Of a DNA stretch of 64,000 nucleotides, positions 31,507 through 42,478 are shown one piece after another. How positions within the stretch are numbered: the first letter of the stretch is position 1; the number at the start of each line of letters is the position of its first letter. The notes under the pieces are model-generated. The model ran no database searches. It worked only from the letters and a program-made list of their open reading frames with translations, and had not been told where the DNA came from. The DNA lies in assembly GCF_964019515.1 (NCBI RefSeq), contig NZ_OZ026452.1:744001-808000 (forward strand). Direction: 5' to 3'. Position numbers and translations under genes: made by a program. The stretch comes from Serratia symbiotica (Periphyllus acericola). Lineage in GTDB: Bacteria; Pseudomonadota; Gammaproteobacteria; Enterobacterales; Enterobacteriaceae.

Positions 31507-32493
31507 GGCTTTGTTGAATAAATCGGATTTGGAATAAAGAGTCCCGTGAATGGGCATCTTTCAGGCAAGGCGTACACTTTCTGGCATACCGGCAAGCGGC
31601 ATCTTGTTTAATGCACAGATTTACTCTTTACCTCGCTGTTGCCGCTATCGAACGTCGGTGGTAGCCTGTGATACTTTTCCACCGTGTGTTGTCTCCGGTA
31701 ACGCGCTGGTGCACCACCGCTTAATTTCGCTCTGCATAGTCTGCCGACCAATAACGGGCTCCGCTGCTGGGCGGTATTAACGCCTTGAGCTTCTTGCCCC
31801 TTAACTCATCATCACACACTCGCGTATCCTAAGCCCGATCTGCCGAGGCGACTTTGATTTTACGGTCCCTCTGACGGATGAGACCTGGGAAGGCTTCTAT
31901 ATCGGTGACATTGCTCAAGGAAAGGTCAGCACAGATGACCTCATGTGTTGCTGTATCTACGGCCAAATGCAGTTTTCGCCAGATCCGCCGTTTTTCCTGA
32001 CCGTGTTTTTTTGCCATCCACTCGCCTTCACCCAACATGTTGAGCCCGCTAGAGTCGATAACGAGGTGCGCAATTTCACCCAGCGTTGGGGTTTTAAACG
32101 GGACATGGCCGGACTTTGCCCGCTTACTGATGCAGGTGTCGTCCGGGCAGTTCAACGGCACTTTGATCAGTGTGACAATGGAGTCGACAAAGCCCTGGAG
32201 GGCGCGAAGTGTCAGGCCGAAAATCCGTTTCAGCATCAATACGCTGGTGATTGCCATATCGGAATAATGTGGTGGGCGACCACGCAGAGAAGGTTTTGCC
32301 TCGCAGTACCAGGCGTGAAGTGCCATTTCATCCCCACAGCAAGTGAGTGAATCCCGAGTGATAAGGGCGTTGTTGTAAGCCTTCCAGTTGGTGATGTTGA
32401 ACTTTTGCTGGGCCACGGAATGTCGCTATGTTGACAGAAGGAGAGTGATCTGATCCTCGTCCCGGCAAAAAGTTTGATTTATTCAACAACGCC
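31507..32493 (-). mobile_element. IS903-type element with ~69-bp deletion
   Basis: Complete ends: ggctttgttgaataaatc at 31507 and gatttattcaacaacgcc ending at 32493. Transposase on the minus strand from GTG near 32416. It has the shared amber at 31829-31831 and Ala at the catalytic Glu. It lacks about 69 bp in the 3' part (junction gcacagat/ttactc at about 31620), the same deletion as the copy at 56567. Length is 987 bp. No 9-bp duplication is seen at its ends. Confidence 0.92.
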
Positions 32494-32886
32494 GCTGCAA
32501 CCAAGACATGAAGCGGATTCCCTTGCATTAAACGTTTTAAAAAGGCCATTATGCCTTTAGGAGCCTTATCCCCAACTGCCCCTAATAATATAAGGTAACG
32601 TAACAGGTATTTAGAGCCTATCCCACTTAGGGGCGCTTAGCACGTGGTAACATTTTCCATGCATCCTTAGTGGGTAGGCGAAATAATAGCGATATTTTCC
32701 TCATCAATAGCACCGGGTAGAGCTGCTTTATAGGGTCTGTTCATTTAGCTCAGGGAAGCGACCCAGCGGATTATTGTGCAAATTTTGGCTAGAATAAACC
32801 CAAAATCGCCCTAAAATTGCTATAGAAGGTTGTCGTTGCGCCGCAGATTCCCGATAATAGGCGGCTTTATTTTTTTAGGTATCGTA
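32494..32886. other. Gene-free stretch upstream of rsxA
   Basis: No gene recognised. It contains an imperfect inverted repeat, gcctatcccacttagg near 32632 and ccttagtgggtaggc near 32666, that can fold into a hairpin. Its arms resemble the terminal repeat of the ~145-bp interspersed repeat elsewhere in the window. The last 100 bp should hold the rsx promoter, but I cannot point to a convincing one. Confidence 0.45.
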
Positions 32887-33468
32887 ATGACTGAATACAT
32901 GTTCCTTTTTGTCGGTACCGTACTGGTGAACAACTTCGTCTTGGTTAAGTTTCTTGGCCTGTGTCCCTTCCTCGGCGTATCCAAGAAGCTGGAAAGCGCC
33001 ATCGGCATGGGGATGGCCACCACCTTTGTTATGACGTTGGCATCTGTCAGCGCTTGGCTGATCAATACCTTTATCTTGGTTCCGCTAGATCTTGTGTATC
33101 TGCGCACGCTGTCGTTCATTCTGGTGATCGCAGTGGTGGTGCAATTTACCGAGATGGTGGTGCGTAAAACCAGTCCAGCATTGTATCGCCTGCTGGGCAT
33201 CTTCCTGCCGCTGATCACCACCAACTGCGCGGTGCTCGGCGTAGCACTGCTTAACGTCAATCTGGGCTATAACTTCCTACATTCTGCGGTGTATGGCTTC
33301 AGCGCTGCCGCTGGATTTTCTCTGGTGATGGTGCTGTTTGCTGCTATCCGCGAACACCTGGCTATTGCCGATGTGCCAGCACCGTTTCGTGGTTCCGCGA
33401 TATCCCTGATCACTGCCGGGTTGATGTCGCTGGCCTTTATGGGCTTTACCGGGCTGGTGAAAGGCTAA
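32887..33468 (+). CDS. rsxA: Rsx/Rnf electron transport complex subunit A
   Basis: Integral inner-membrane subunit of the ion-translocating ferredoxin:NAD oxidoreductase-like complex, which in Escherichia coli keeps the SoxR iron-sulfur cluster reduced. The product is 193 residues with six hydrophobic segments. The conserved [18 protein letters not shown] near the N-terminus and [17 protein letters not shown] carry the cysteines that bind the membrane-buried cluster shared with RsxE. The stop overlaps the start of rsxB (taatg). The frame is intact. Confidence 0.96.
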   Translation: MTEYMFLFVGTVLVNNFVLVKFLGLCPFLGVSKKLESAIGMGMATTFVMTLASVSAWLINTFILVPLDLVYLRTLSFILVIAVVVQFTEMVVRKTSPALYRLLGIFLPLITTNCAVLGVALLNVNLGYNFLHSAVYGFSAAAGFSLVMVLFAAIREHLAIADVPAPFRGSAISLITAGLMSLAFMGFTGLVKG

Positions 33469-34040
33469 TGAGCGCATTGTGGGTTGCTATTGCGGTGCTC
33501 AGTGCGCTCGGGTTTCTGTTCGGTCTGGCGCTGGGCTATGCCGCACGGCGCTTTGAGGTAGCAGAAGATCCGGTAGCCGAACAGATCGATGATATTCTGC
33601 CGCAAAGCCAATGCGGACAGTGCGGATACCCCGGTTGCCGTCCCTATGCCGAGGCGGTGGCCAATGGTGAGATGATCAACAAGTGCGCTCCTGGCGGCGA
33701 GGTTGTGATGCTAAAACTGGCTGAGTTGCTCAACGTAGAGCCACAGCCATTAGGCAGCGAAATTGACGCCGAACCGGTACGACAAGTCGCCTATATCGAC
33801 GAAGCCAACTGTATCGGCTGTACCAAGTGCATTCAAGCCTGCCCGGTAGATGCTATTGTGGGTGCTACCCGTACCATGCACACGGTGATTGCAGACATCT
33901 GTACCGGTTGCGATCTGTGCGTTGCCCCCTGCCCTACTGACTGTATTGAAATGAGACCGATCGCTACCAATCCCGCTAACTGGAAGTGGGATATGAAGAC
34001 CATCCCAGTGCAAGTAATTCATGTGGAGCGACATGTTTAA
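33468..34040 (+). CDS. rsxB: Rsx/Rnf electron transport complex subunit B
   Basis: Iron-sulfur protein that passes electrons between RsxC and the membrane subunits. The 190-residue product has an N-terminal membrane helix ([20 protein letters not shown]), a 4Fe-4S motif CGQCGYPGC with a further Cys (INKC), and two ferredoxin-type motifs [12 protein letters not shown] and [12 protein letters not shown]. It overlaps rsxA by three bases and its last eight bases overlap rsxC, so the operon is tightly coupled. No lesion seen. Confidence 0.96.
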   Translation: MSALWVAIAVLSALGFLFGLALGYAARRFEVAEDPVAEQIDDILPQSQCGQCGYPGCRPYAEAVANGEMINKCAPGGEVVMLKLAELLNVEPQPLGSEIDAEPVRQVAYIDEANCIGCTKCIQACPVDAIVGATRTMHTVIADICTGCDLCVAPCPTDCIEMRPIATNPANWKWDMKTIPVQVIHVERHV

Positions 34041-35886
34041 GCTGTTCGACGCGTTTAAAAATGACCGGATATGGGATTTTGACGGTGGAATACATCCGCC
34101 GGAAATGAAGGCGCAATCTTGCTGCGTGCCACTGCGTGCCGCTCCCCTGCCAAAGACCTTTGTGATCCCGCTACAGCAACATTTGGGGCCGGAGGGCGAG
34201 CTGTGCATCACCCTCGGTGATCTGGTGCTGAAAGGCCAACCCCTGACTGTCGGTCAAGGCCGTGTTGTTCCTTTACACGCCCCGACTTCCGGCACCGTCA
34301 ACGCCATAAAGCCGCATATCACCGCCCACCCCTCTGGGCTGGCAGAGCTGTGCGTGTTCATTGAGGCTGACGGCGAAGACCGCTGGGGTCAACGCGATCC
34401 GGTGGCGGATTACCGCCAACTGTCAGCGGCAGAGCTGATTCAACGCATCCATCATGCTGGTATTGCCGGCCTGGGTGGTGCTGGCTTCCCCACCTCCAGC
34501 AAATTGCAAAGCGGCATCAGCAGCGTGGAGACGCTGATCCTTAATGCCGCCGAGTGTGAGCCTTATATCACCGCAGATGATCGTCTAATGCAAGAGCATG
34601 CCGATCAAATCATTGAGGGTACGCAGATCCTGCGCCATGTGCTGCAACCGAAAGTCACCTTCATCGGTATCGAAGATAACAAACCAGAGGCCATTGCGGC
34701 GCTAAAGCAAGCACTGCATGGTCAACCAGGTATTGCGCTGCAGGTGATCCCGACCAAGTACCCTTCCGGTGGGGCCAAGCAACTGACCAAAATCCTCACT
34801 GGCAAAGAAGTACCGCACGGCAAGCACTCCTCTGCCATCGGTGTGTTGATGCAGAACGTTGGTACTGCCTTCGCGATTAAACGCGCAATAGTCAACGGTG
34901 AACCATTGATTGAACGCGTGGTCACCCTGACCGGCGAGGCGCTCAGTAAGCCAGGTAACCTGTTGGCGCGCATAGGTACGCCGGTACAGCATCTATTAGA
35001 CTATGCCGGTTTCCAACCGCAGGCGCAGCCGATGGTAGTTATGGGGGGGCCGTTGATGGGTTTTACCCTTCCCGCTCTCAGCATACCTATTGTTAAAATC
35101 AGCAATTGCATTCTGGCCCCGTCGCTCAATGAAATGTCGCCGCAAGTGCCTGAACAGGCATGCATCCGTTGCGGGTTGTGCGTGGATGCCTGCCCTGCGG
35201 GTTTGTTACCGCAGCAACTTTACTGGTTCAGCCGTGGCAAGGAGCATGACAAAGCGCGTAACCATAATCTGTCCGACTGCATCGAGTGTGGTGCCTGTGC
35301 GTTCGTATGCCCCAGTAATATTCCACTGGTGCAGTACTACCGGCAAGAAAAGGCCGAGATTAAGGCCATCGATCAGGCAGCGGCCCGTACCGCCGAAGCC
35401 AAAGCACGTTATGCAGCCAAGCTAGCGCGTTTAGAACGTGAGAAGCTAGCACGTGAACAGCGTTACCAGAAAGCGGCCATAAAACTGACCAATGACGATC
35501 AGAATAAAGTGCAAGCCGCACTGGCACGGGTGCGTAGCAAAAACGCTGAGGCAACAGCCACGACGGTTCATGGCCAGCAGCTAGATAACAGCGAGATCAC
35601 CGCTGCCCGTGAAGCACGCAAGGCACAGGCGCGCGAATGCCGCGCCCAGCAGGAAACCCAGGCCAGTACAAGCGAAGATCCGCGCAAAGCGGCGGTGGAT
35701 GCTGCACTGGCACGCGTGAAAGCTAAAAAAGAAGCGGTGCTGGCCCCCCTCCCTGTGCCAAACCCAGCAGCACCTGCTGTGGTTGAAGCAGATCCACGCA
35801 AGGCAGCGGTAGCAGCAGCCATCGCCCGTGCTAAACCCAAGAAAGCAGCACGGGAAGTCTCGCCTTATGAAACCAATGAAGAGTAA
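34033..35886 (+). CDS. rsxC: Rsx/Rnf electron transport complex subunit C
   Basis: Peripheral NADH- and FMN-binding subunit. I start at [20 protein letters not shown] (34033), matching relatives. The core has [10 protein letters not shown] (flavin/NADH-binding region) and two 4Fe-4S motifs, [12 protein letters not shown] and [12 protein letters not shown]. The C-terminal tail is Ala/Lys-rich with imperfect repeats of the type [18 protein letters not shown]; about two to three units remain, against more in Escherichia coli. The product is 617 residues. The frame is intact. Repeat number in this tail is known to vary between species. Confidence 0.95.
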   Translation: MFKLFDAFKNDRIWDFDGGIHPPEMKAQSCCVPLRAAPLPKTFVIPLQQHLGPEGELCITLGDLVLKGQPLTVGQGRVVPLHAPTSGTVNAIKPHITAHPSGLAELCVFIEADGEDRWGQRDPVADYRQLSAAELIQRIHHAGIAGLGGAGFPTSSKLQSGISSVETLILNAAECEPYITADDRLMQEHADQIIEGTQILRHVLQPKVTFIGIEDNKPEAIAALKQALHGQPGIALQVIPTKYPSGGAKQLTKILTGKEVPHGKHSSAIGVLMQNVGTAFAIKRAIVNGEPLIERVVTLTGEALSKPGNLLARIGTPVQHLLDYAGFQPQAQPMVVMGGPLMGFTLPALSIPIVKISNCILAPSLNEMSPQVPEQACIRCGLCVDACPAGLLPQQLYWFSRGKEHDKARNHNLSDCIECGACAFVCPSNIPLVQYYRQEKAEIKAIDQAAARTAEAKARYAAKLARLEREKLAREQRYQKAAIKLTNDDQNKVQAALARVRSKNAEATATTVHGQQLDNSEITAAREARKAQARECRAQQETQASTSEDPRKAAVDAALARVKAKKEAVLAPLPVPNPAAPAVVEADPRKAAVAAAIARAKPKKAAREVSPYETNEE

Positions 35887-36009
35887 CCCGATTAAAGCGT
35901 ATTAACCTGGCAATGAATCTGGTAGAATATCCAGCGATAAATTTTCACAGCGCCTTGTCGTGCAGGGCGATAGAACTGCCACAAGTTTGGCAAAAGGTGT
36001 CGTTACTCT

Positions 36010-37095
36010 ATGAAGTTCAGGCCGGTATCATCTACAGCCGCCAGAGGCTTACACATTGCCAGTTCACCCTTCGCCCATAACCCGCAAAACACCCACCGCA
36101 TCATGCTTTGGGTGATGCTGGCATGTATTCCTGGTATCGCGGCGCAGGTAGGCTTGTTTGGTTACGGCACATTCATTCAAACCGCGTTGGCGATGATAGT
36201 CGCACTGCTGGCGGAAGCGGCCATTCTAACTTTGCGCAAACTACCGGTGTGCCGTCGGTTGGCGGACAACTCCTCGCTACTGACTGCCCTGCTGCTCGGC
36301 ATCAGCTTGCCCCAGTTAGCCCCATGGTGGATGATCGTCATCGGCACCTTTTGTGCCATCGTGATCGCCAAACAATTATACGGGGGCTTGGGGCAGAACC
36401 CGTTCAACCCGGCGATGGTCGGCTATGTGGTGCTACTGATCTCCTTCCCAGTACAGATGACCAGTTGGTTATCGCCGCACGAACTACGCGCCACGACACT
36501 GTCATTCCAAGATACCTGGCTGATCATTTTTAGTGGGCATAGTGCTCAGGGGTCTGACATCCACGCGTTGCAGATGGCTTATGACGGCGTCAGCCAAGCC
36601 ACGCCACTGGATGCTTTCAAAACCGGTTTACGCAGCGGCTACAGCGTTGAACAGGTGTTACAGCAGCCGCTGTTTAGTGGTGTGCTGGCGGGCATTGGCT
36701 GGCAGTGGGTCAACCTCGGTTTTCTCGTCGGCGGCCTGTTCATGCTCACCTGTAAGCTGATCCACTGGCAGATCCCGGTCAGCATGCTGGCAGCGCTTGG
36801 CATCTGCTCTGGGATAGCTTGGGGATGCGATGCGGCCCACCAGGCATCGCCGCTGATTCATCTGTTCTCCGGTGCCAGCATGCTCGGCGCATTTTTTATC
36901 GCCACAGATCCGGTCAGCGCCTCAACCACGCCGAGGGGGCGCCTAATTTACGGCGCGCTGATTGGTGTGCTGGTATGGCTGATCCGCGTTTATGGCGGCT
37001 ACCCGGATGGCGTTGCCTTCGCCGTGTTGTTGGCTAATATCACCGTACCTCTAATCGACCATTACACGCAGCCGCGCGTTTACGGTCATCGCTAA
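36010..37095 (+). CDS. rsxD: Rsx/Rnf electron transport complex subunit D
   Basis: Polytopic inner-membrane subunit that carries a covalently bound FMN. The product is 361 residues with about nine hydrophobic segments. The FMN-linking Thr is expected in DGVSQATPL (the usual motif has SGAT, here SQAT). Conserved [15 protein letters not shown] and [20 protein letters not shown] are present. A gap of 123 bp separates it from rsxC, longer than the near overlap in Escherichia coli, with no gene in it. The frame is intact. Confidence 0.95.
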   Translation: MKFRPVSSTAARGLHIASSPFAHNPQNTHRIMLWVMLACIPGIAAQVGLFGYGTFIQTALAMIVALLAEAAILTLRKLPVCRRLADNSSLLTALLLGISLPQLAPWWMIVIGTFCAIVIAKQLYGGLGQNPFNPAMVGYVVLLISFPVQMTSWLSPHELRATTLSFQDTWLIIFSGHSAQGSDIHALQMAYDGVSQATPLDAFKTGLRSGYSVEQVLQQPLFSGVLAGIGWQWVNLGFLVGGLFMLTCKLIHWQIPVSMLAALGICSGIAWGCDAAHQASPLIHLFSGASMLGAFFIATDPVSASTTPRGRLIYGALIGVLVWLIRVYGGYPDGVAFAVLLANITVPLIDHYTQPRVYGHR

Positions 37096-37101
37096 GGAGC
37101 C

Positions 37102-37734
37102 ATGATGCTAAAATCAATGAAGAAACATGGCACCACGCTGGCGGTTTTCGCTGCGGTCACCACGGGTTTGACTGCTGTAGTTAACAGCCTGACGCAAAAA
37201 ACCATCGCGCATCAGGCGGCACAGCAGCAAAAAGCATTGCTCGATCAGGTCGTGCCGCCGGAGAATTACGACAATAATATGCAAGCGGAGTGCTTTCTGG
37301 TCAGCGATCCGATATTGGGCAACAGCGGCCCACATCACCTGTATCTGGCGCGAAAAAATGGTCAGCCAAGCGCCGCGGCGCTGGAGACCATTGCGCCGGA
37401 CGGTTACTCTGGTGCTATTCAACTGCTGGTCGGTGCTGACTTCAACGGCACCGTGCTTGGCACCCGGGTGATCGAGCATCACGAAACGCCAGGCTTAGGC
37501 GACAAAATTGAACTGCGCATATCGAATTGGATCGCCTTCTTTAGCGGCAAGAAGCTCGAAAGCTCAGGTGATAAACACTGGGCTGTAAAGAAGGATGGCG
37601 GCGTGTTCGATCAATTCACCGGTGCGACCATCACCCCACGTGCCGTGGTGAATGCTGTGCGGCGCACGGCATTGTATATGGAAACGTTGCCACCTAAACT
37701 GGGTAGCTTATCGGTATGTGGAACCAACAAATGA
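37102..37734 (+). CDS. rsxG: Rsx/Rnf electron transport complex subunit G
   Basis: Membrane-anchored periplasmic subunit with covalent FMN. It has an N-terminal helix ([20 protein letters not shown]) and the flavinylation motif [12 protein letters not shown] near residue 175, where the Thr after GA links FMN. Length is 210 residues, or 209 if the second Met is used. Six bases separate it from rsxD and its TGA overlaps the ATG of rsxE (atga). No lesion seen. Confidence 0.95.
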   Translation: MMLKSMKKHGTTLAVFAAVTTGLTAVVNSLTQKTIAHQAAQQQKALLDQVVPPENYDNNMQAECFLVSDPILGNSGPHHLYLARKNGQPSAAALETIAPDGYSGAIQLLVGADFNGTVLGTRVIEHHETPGLGDKIELRISNWIAFFSGKKLESSGDKHWAVKKDGGVFDQFTGATITPRAVVNAVRRTALYMETLPPKLGSLSVCGTNK

Positions 37735-38432
37735 GTGAAGCAAAAGATCTGATTGTTCAGGGGTTATGGAAGAATAATTCAGCGCTGGTGCAACTGCTGG
37801 GAATGTGCCCACTGTTGGCGGTGACCTCCACGGTCACCAACGCCCTTGGGCTGGGCCTGGCAACCACTTTAGTACTGACGCTGACCAACGCCTCCATTTC
37901 TGCGGTACGCCGCTGGGTGCCAAGTGAAGTACGCATCCCGATTTATGTAATGATTATCGCGGCGGTTGTCAGTATCGTGCAAATGCTGATCAACGCCTAC
38001 ACCTTTGGCCTTTACCAGTCTTTGGGGATCTTTATTCCGCTGATCGTCACCAACTGCATCGTGGTTGGCCGCGCTGAGGCAGTAGCAGCTAAGAAGTCTA
38101 TTGGCCTGTCGGCACTAGATGGTATGGCCATCGGTATCGGTGCGACTAGCGTAATGGTGACGCTAGGCGCGATGCGCGAGCTGCTAAGCAAAGGCACGCT
38201 GTTTGATGGTGCCGATATGCTGCTGGGCAGTTGGGCCAAGTTGATGCGTATTGAGGTGGTGCATTTTGATAGCCCATTTCTGCTAGCAATGCTGTCGCCA
38301 GGGGCCTTTATTGGCCTGGGTCTGCTGCTGGCGCTGAAGTACCTGATAGACGAGAAGATGAAGGTGCGTAAGGCTCAGGCCAGCATTCCCGTCGCAATGT
38401 TGGCAGTAGAATGCACAGATAAAGTCCGATGA
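37731..38432 (+). CDS. rsxE: Rsx/Rnf electron transport complex subunit E
   Basis: Integral membrane partner of RsxA, with inverted topology. I start at [20 protein letters not shown] (37731), which overlaps the rsxG stop by four bases. The product is 233 residues with six hydrophobic segments. [12 protein letters not shown] and [18 protein letters not shown] are the conserved Cys-bearing segments matching those of RsxA. It overlaps nth by four bases. The frame is intact. Confidence 0.95.
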   Translation: MSEAKDLIVQGLWKNNSALVQLLGMCPLLAVTSTVTNALGLGLATTLVLTLTNASISAVRRWVPSEVRIPIYVMIIAAVVSIVQMLINAYTFGLYQSLGIFIPLIVTNCIVVGRAEAVAAKKSIGLSALDGMAIGIGATSVMVTLGAMRELLSKGTLFDGADMLLGSWAKLMRIEVVHFDSPFLLAMLSPGAFIGLGLLLALKYLIDEKMKVRKAQASIPVAMLAVECTDKVR

Positions 38433-39070
38433 ATAAATTCAAGCGACTAGAAATTTTTACCCGGCTGCACGACAACAACCCGCATCCGACCACTGAGCTG
38501 GTGTATACCACGCCGTTTGAGTTGCTGATTTCGGTGCTGCTTTCTGCGCAGGCTACTGATGTCAGCGTCAATAAGGCGACGGCGAAGCTGTATCCAGTCG
38601 CCAATACGCCGGCCGCCCTGCTGGCGCTAGGTATCGATGGCGTCAAGGCGTACATCAAGACCATAGGCCTGTTCAACAGCAAGGCTGAAAATGTGATTAG
38701 AACCTGCCGCAGGTTGCTGGAACTGCACGGCGGTGAAGTCCCCGAAGACCTCGCCGCGTTGGAGGCGCTGCCAGGCGTAGGCCGTAAAACTGCCAATGTG
38801 GTGCTGAACACCGCCTTTGGCTGGCCAACTATTGCCGTAGATACCCATATCTTCCGCGTCTGCAACCGCACGCATTTCGCACCGGGAAAAAACGTCGATC
38901 TGGTCGAGGAAAAGTTGCTGAAGGTGGTTCCTGCCGAGTTCAAGGTCGACTGCCACCACTGGCTGATCCTGCATGGGCGCTACACCTGCGTTGCGAGAAG
39001 GCCCCGCTGTAGTTCCTGCGTTATCGAAGATCTGTGCGAGTTTAAAGAAAAGGTTTACCCCAGCGCTTAA
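38429..39070 (+). CDS. nth: Endonuclease III (DNA glycosylase/AP lyase)
   Basis: Base-excision repair enzyme for oxidised pyrimidines. The 213-residue product has the helix-hairpin-helix [16 protein letters not shown] with the catalytic Lys, the catalytic Asp in [10 protein letters not shown], and the 4Fe-4S cluster as [17 protein letters not shown] (C-x6-C-x2-C-x5-C). It begins [20 protein letters not shown] within the end of rsxE, as in Escherichia coli, so it is the last gene of the rsx operon. The frame is intact. Confidence 0.97.
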   Translation: MNKFKRLEIFTRLHDNNPHPTTELVYTTPFELLISVLLSAQATDVSVNKATAKLYPVANTPAALLALGIDGVKAYIKTIGLFNSKAENVIRTCRRLLELHGGEVPEDLAALEALPGVGRKTANVVLNTAFGWPTIAVDTHIFRVCNRTHFAPGKNVDLVEEKLLKVVPAEFKVDCHHWLILHGRYTCVARRPRCSSCVIEDLCEFKEKVYPSA

Positions 39071-39399
39071 TGCTCCGAGAAACCAAACTACCCTGGCTTC
39101 CTGCCTGGTGCTCTTCCTATTTCACTGCGTGTTTTTATCAAATATGCGATATCTAGCAGTAAATGTTCCTGCATGGGCGTTGTTGAATAAATCATATACA
39201 CTTGTCCCTGGATAATAACGTCTCCTGATTAGGTTGATGATAACATTAATATAAATGTGGCTATTCGCAAGGTTACAACGACGCTTGCCATTAGCCAACA
39301 CATGGTGTGTAGGACCCTGCGCGTGGCAGCGAGAGGAAAGAGGACGATAGCCTGATGACATTCAGTGTAGATTGAAAAATGAAAATAATGAGGTCGCTC
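39071..39399. other. Gene-free stretch after nth with a solitary IS end
   Basis: No gene recognised. It includes the solitary IS903-type terminal repeat at 39176-39193. The rest shows no recognisable family in either strand. It probably marks a junction between the nth region and the tpx-tyrR region, which are not neighbours in Escherichia coli. Confidence 0.4.
39176..39193. repeat. Solitary IS903-type terminal repeat
   Basis: ggcgttgttgaataaatc is identical to the 18-bp end of the IS903-type elements in this window, but no element follows on either side. It is either the footprint of a deletion that removed all but the tip or a recombination scar. Confidence 0.8.
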
Positions 39400-39537
39400 T
39401 CATTCTTCTTCTTCGTCTAATAGTCCTGTCATCAAACACAAAACCTGTGCATACAATCTGTCTGAAGAACTCAGTTGGCGGGTTGCCGACAAGGCGAAAT
39501 GATAAACTTTGCGTATCCAATCCAACCTGGTTGACAT
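39400..39537 (-). CDS. Small hypothetical protein
   Basis: A 45-residue frame from the ATG at 39537: MSTRLDWIRKVYHFALSATR then QLSSSDRLYAQVLCLMTG, ending in an acidic tail LLDEEEE. The composition looks like a real protein (basic helical start, acidic end), and it is divergent from tpx. I do not recognise a family. An in-frame upstream ATG would add 25 less plausible residues. It may be a remnant of a longer gene. Confidence 0.35.
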   Translation of the reverse strand: MSTRLDWIRKVYHFALSATRQLSSSDRLYAQVLCLMTGLLDEEEE

Positions 39538-39634
39538 AAACTGACGCCAGGGAATGAACCTAATGTTATAGACGGCCAACGGGCCATCTGGGTTCATGGC
39601 CTTGGTGTACACACCTGTAAGAAGGAAACTAACG

Positions 39635-40139
39635 ATGACTCAAACCGTACATTTTCAAGGCAATCCGCTCAGCGTGGCAGGCAAAATGCCACAGCCGGGC
39701 AAACAAGCCAAAGCCTTCTAGCTGGTTGCCAAAGACCTGTCAGACGTAGAACTGAGCAGCTTTGTAGGTAAACGCAAAGTCCTTAACATTTTCCCTAGCG
39801 TTGACACTGGCGTTTGCGCGAGTTCAGTACGTAAATTTAACCAGTTGGCCAGCGACATAGACAATACCGTGGTGCTGTGCATTTCTTCTGATCTGCCGTT
39901 CGCATAATCCCATTTCTGCGGCGCAGAGGGCCTGAACAACGTGATTACGCTGTCCACCCTGCGGGGCGCAGCCGTTCAAACATAGCTATGGTGTTGATAT
40001 CGCTGATGGGCCGTTGGCGGGCCTGGCCGACCGTGCCGTGGTGGTGCTAGATAGCCAAGATAACGTTTTGTACAGCGAGCTTGTGGATGAAATCATCACC
40101 GAACCGAATTACGATGCAGCGTTAGCGGCGTTGAAATAA
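39635..40139 (+). pseudogene. tpx: Thiol peroxidase Tpx, stops and frameshift
   Basis: Periplasmic/cytoplasmic peroxiredoxin that reduces lipid peroxides via thioredoxin. It starts [20 protein letters not shown]. An amber at 39719-39721 stands before [14 protein letters not shown]. The peroxidatic Cys ([14 protein letters not shown]) remains. An ochre at 39905-39907 precedes the resolving Cys region [13 protein letters not shown], and a frameshift near 39960 follows, after which [16 protein letters not shown] is readable in another frame. Ends ALAALK-stop. It is divergent from or adjacent to tyrR as in relatives. Confidence 0.93.
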
Positions 40140-40180
40140 AAACACCCCGCGGTAAACCCAAAGGCATTGCCAGGATCTTT

Positions 40181-41676
40181 TTACTCTTTGCCTGCCTTGC
40201 GGCTGCTTATCCCGCACTCACGCAACTTGTCGATGGCAGTATGGGATATGCCCAACCGCTTCACCAGCTTGCGGGTGCTGGGATAAGTGCGGCACAACCG
40301 TGTCAGCACCGAGCATTCAAAACGCTTGCTGATATTGTCCAATGACCCTTCCAAGACGTCATCCCCAGGTGGCAGATCCCCGTTGAACTTTGGCAGCACA
40401 ATATCCTGCGGAAGCAGTTCGTAGCCCTCAGCCTGAGTCAGTGCACGATAGATGGCGTTTTTCAATTGCCTCACGTTGCCCGGCCAGGCGTATTGACGGA
40501 GGAAACTACCTAGATCGTTGGCCAACCTAGGCAGCGCCACGACTTGCTCATCGGCGAAACGTGCTACAAACAATTCGGTCAACGGCATGATGTCTTGCGG
40601 ACGCGCGCGCATCGGCGGAATGGTAATGTTGAGTACGTTGATGCGATAATAGAGATCTTCACGGAACTCGTTGCGCTGCACCAGTTCAGTCATATTCTTC
40701 TGAGTCGCACAGATTACCCGTATATCGACATGTACTTCATACTCCTCACCCACTCGGCGGAAAGTGCCGTCATTGAGAAAGCGCAGTAACTTGGTTTGCA
40801 TGCGCAGCGACATCTCACCGATTTCATCCAGTAGCAACGCCCCCCCCGCTGGCTTGCTCGAAAAAGCCCTTATTACCTTCCAATGCGTTAGGATAAGCGC
40901 CCAGCGCATGGCCGAAAAGTTCACTTTCCATCACATGATCCGGCAATGCAGCGCAGTTTAACTCAACGCCTCAACGCCAGAAATGGCTGTTTACCACGTG
41001 GGCTGCCTAGGTGGCAGGCGAGCGCCAGAATATCTTTGCCGGTGCCAGTGGCGCCGACGATCAGCAGCGGCGCATCAAACATCGCCAGCTTGCGCGCCTG
41101 TTCCAGAACATGGCACATCGGTGCGCTGACGGCAACGATATGATCGAATTCGGTATCGTCATTGACAGAAAGATCCTGAAACTGACGCCCTATCCGCGCG
41201 GTTGATTTCAGCATTACTACCGCCCCCACAGCATTGTTGTGCTGATCCTCGTCTCCTCGTCTTCCAGATAAATAGGCGTGATATCCATCAGGAAGTCCTG
41301 GCTGCGGATCACCACCCCCGCGGAATGTGGCGCGGAGTGTTTGCTATCTAGCCAGCAGTTAAAGTTGTAGCCGCCGATCAGCACGCTGGCCGTCTGGTGG
41401 CGGATTTTGTCCTTGCTTAAGCTAAACAGCACCTGATCCGCCGGATTGACCAGTTCGACCTTGCCTTTCATGTCGATCGACAACACCGGTTCTGGCATTG
41501 ATTCCCGCAACGCACGCTGTTTACGTTTAGACGGTATGAAATTGACAATGCGCACATCAGTCACGCCGTCAATGTGGCGGATCTCCGTCATCAACACGCG
41601 AAAAGTGTCAAATTCAAGCTGGGAAAAATTGAGGTAAATACGGCCGATGGGAGCGATTTCGATGCCACGTAAAGTT
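40181..41676 (-). pseudogene. tyrR: TyrR regulator, N-terminus deleted and frameshifted
   Basis: Regulator of aromatic amino-acid biosynthesis and transport (ACT, PAS, AAA and helix-turn-helix domains). The first 25 or so residues are replaced by ycjF sequence: text resumes at [20 protein letters not shown]. The PAS and linker region is open to about 41220, where the frame shifts. Walker A reads VGATGTGKDILALACH. An 8-bp tandem duplication (gcgttgag) near 40970 and a G-run indel near 40850 break the AAA domain again. The remainder to the C-terminal helix-turn-helix (TRKLVKRLGISHTAIDKLRE) is open. It has no start codon of its own. Confidence 0.92.
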
Positions 41677-42478
41677 CGGATGCCCCCGCGAAGGCAATGT
41701 TCAGCAGTACCAATCGAAATAGCCAAATGCGGCTAAAATAGCCCAGAGCAATACCATATACCGCAGCAATGCGATTAATCAGGTGAATATTGCGCCAGGC
41801 GATAAACGCCATGTCAACGAGCGCTAACCGGCTGATGGCGATCATCAACGTTGACTCGGCAGCTGCATGGCTGATTTCCCGACGTGCCTTGTTATCCAGC
41901 ACTGGCTGCACTAGCTTGGCGTACAGTTCCACCACCTCGCGATCGTTCTGGGTTTCATGTAATGAAGCCTGCCAGCGCTGCAGCGCTGGGTGCCCCTTCT
42001 CCAACCCAGCCTGACGTGCCAGCGTCTCACAGAATGCACGGCTTTTGCCTAGGCCGTGGCTGTGCAGCAGTTCGCGCGACACGTTGCGCTCTTTCGCCCG
42101 TTGATGTAAACGATACAGGCGGTACCATTCGGTGATCAGCAAGCGAATACTGGCAAGGAGGATCACACCACTGGCCACACCACCGCCGATGGCAATCCAA
42201 TCCTGCTGCCCCCAAGCAGTATGCAGCCATTGCACGCTCTGCGCCACTAGGCTGGCAGCGAAAAGTACAAACCCGACGGTGACCACTTTGCGCCATAGGC
42301 TACGTCTCGGCTTCAGTACTGCCATAATGATGTCTTCTTCCTGTTGCAGCTCAGATGCCGTCGGATAAAAGCGTTCGGCCTGTTCTTGATCGAAGGTGAT
42401 ACCAGAGCGCAACTCCAGGGCCTGGGATGGCGATAGTGGTTGTTCAAAATCGATACGGGGTTTGATCGACTCACTCAT
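41677..42478 (-). pseudogene. ycjF: YcjF membrane protein, C-terminus replaced by tyrR
   Basis: DUF697-type inner-membrane protein of unknown function, paired with ycjX. It starts [20 protein letters not shown] at 42478 (overlapping the ycjX stop). Two transmembrane segments and the conserved [20 protein letters not shown] and [16 protein letters not shown] blocks are intact. About residue 262 ([10 protein letters not shown]) it runs into tyrR sequence out of frame and gains a junk tail of some 27 codons. Roughly the last 90 residues are deleted. Confidence 0.92.

Noticed and set aside
35640..35880. Repeats at the rsxC 3' end as a possible separate element
   Set aside because: They are in frame and correspond to the known Ala/Lys-rich repeat tail of RsxC, which varies in length between species.
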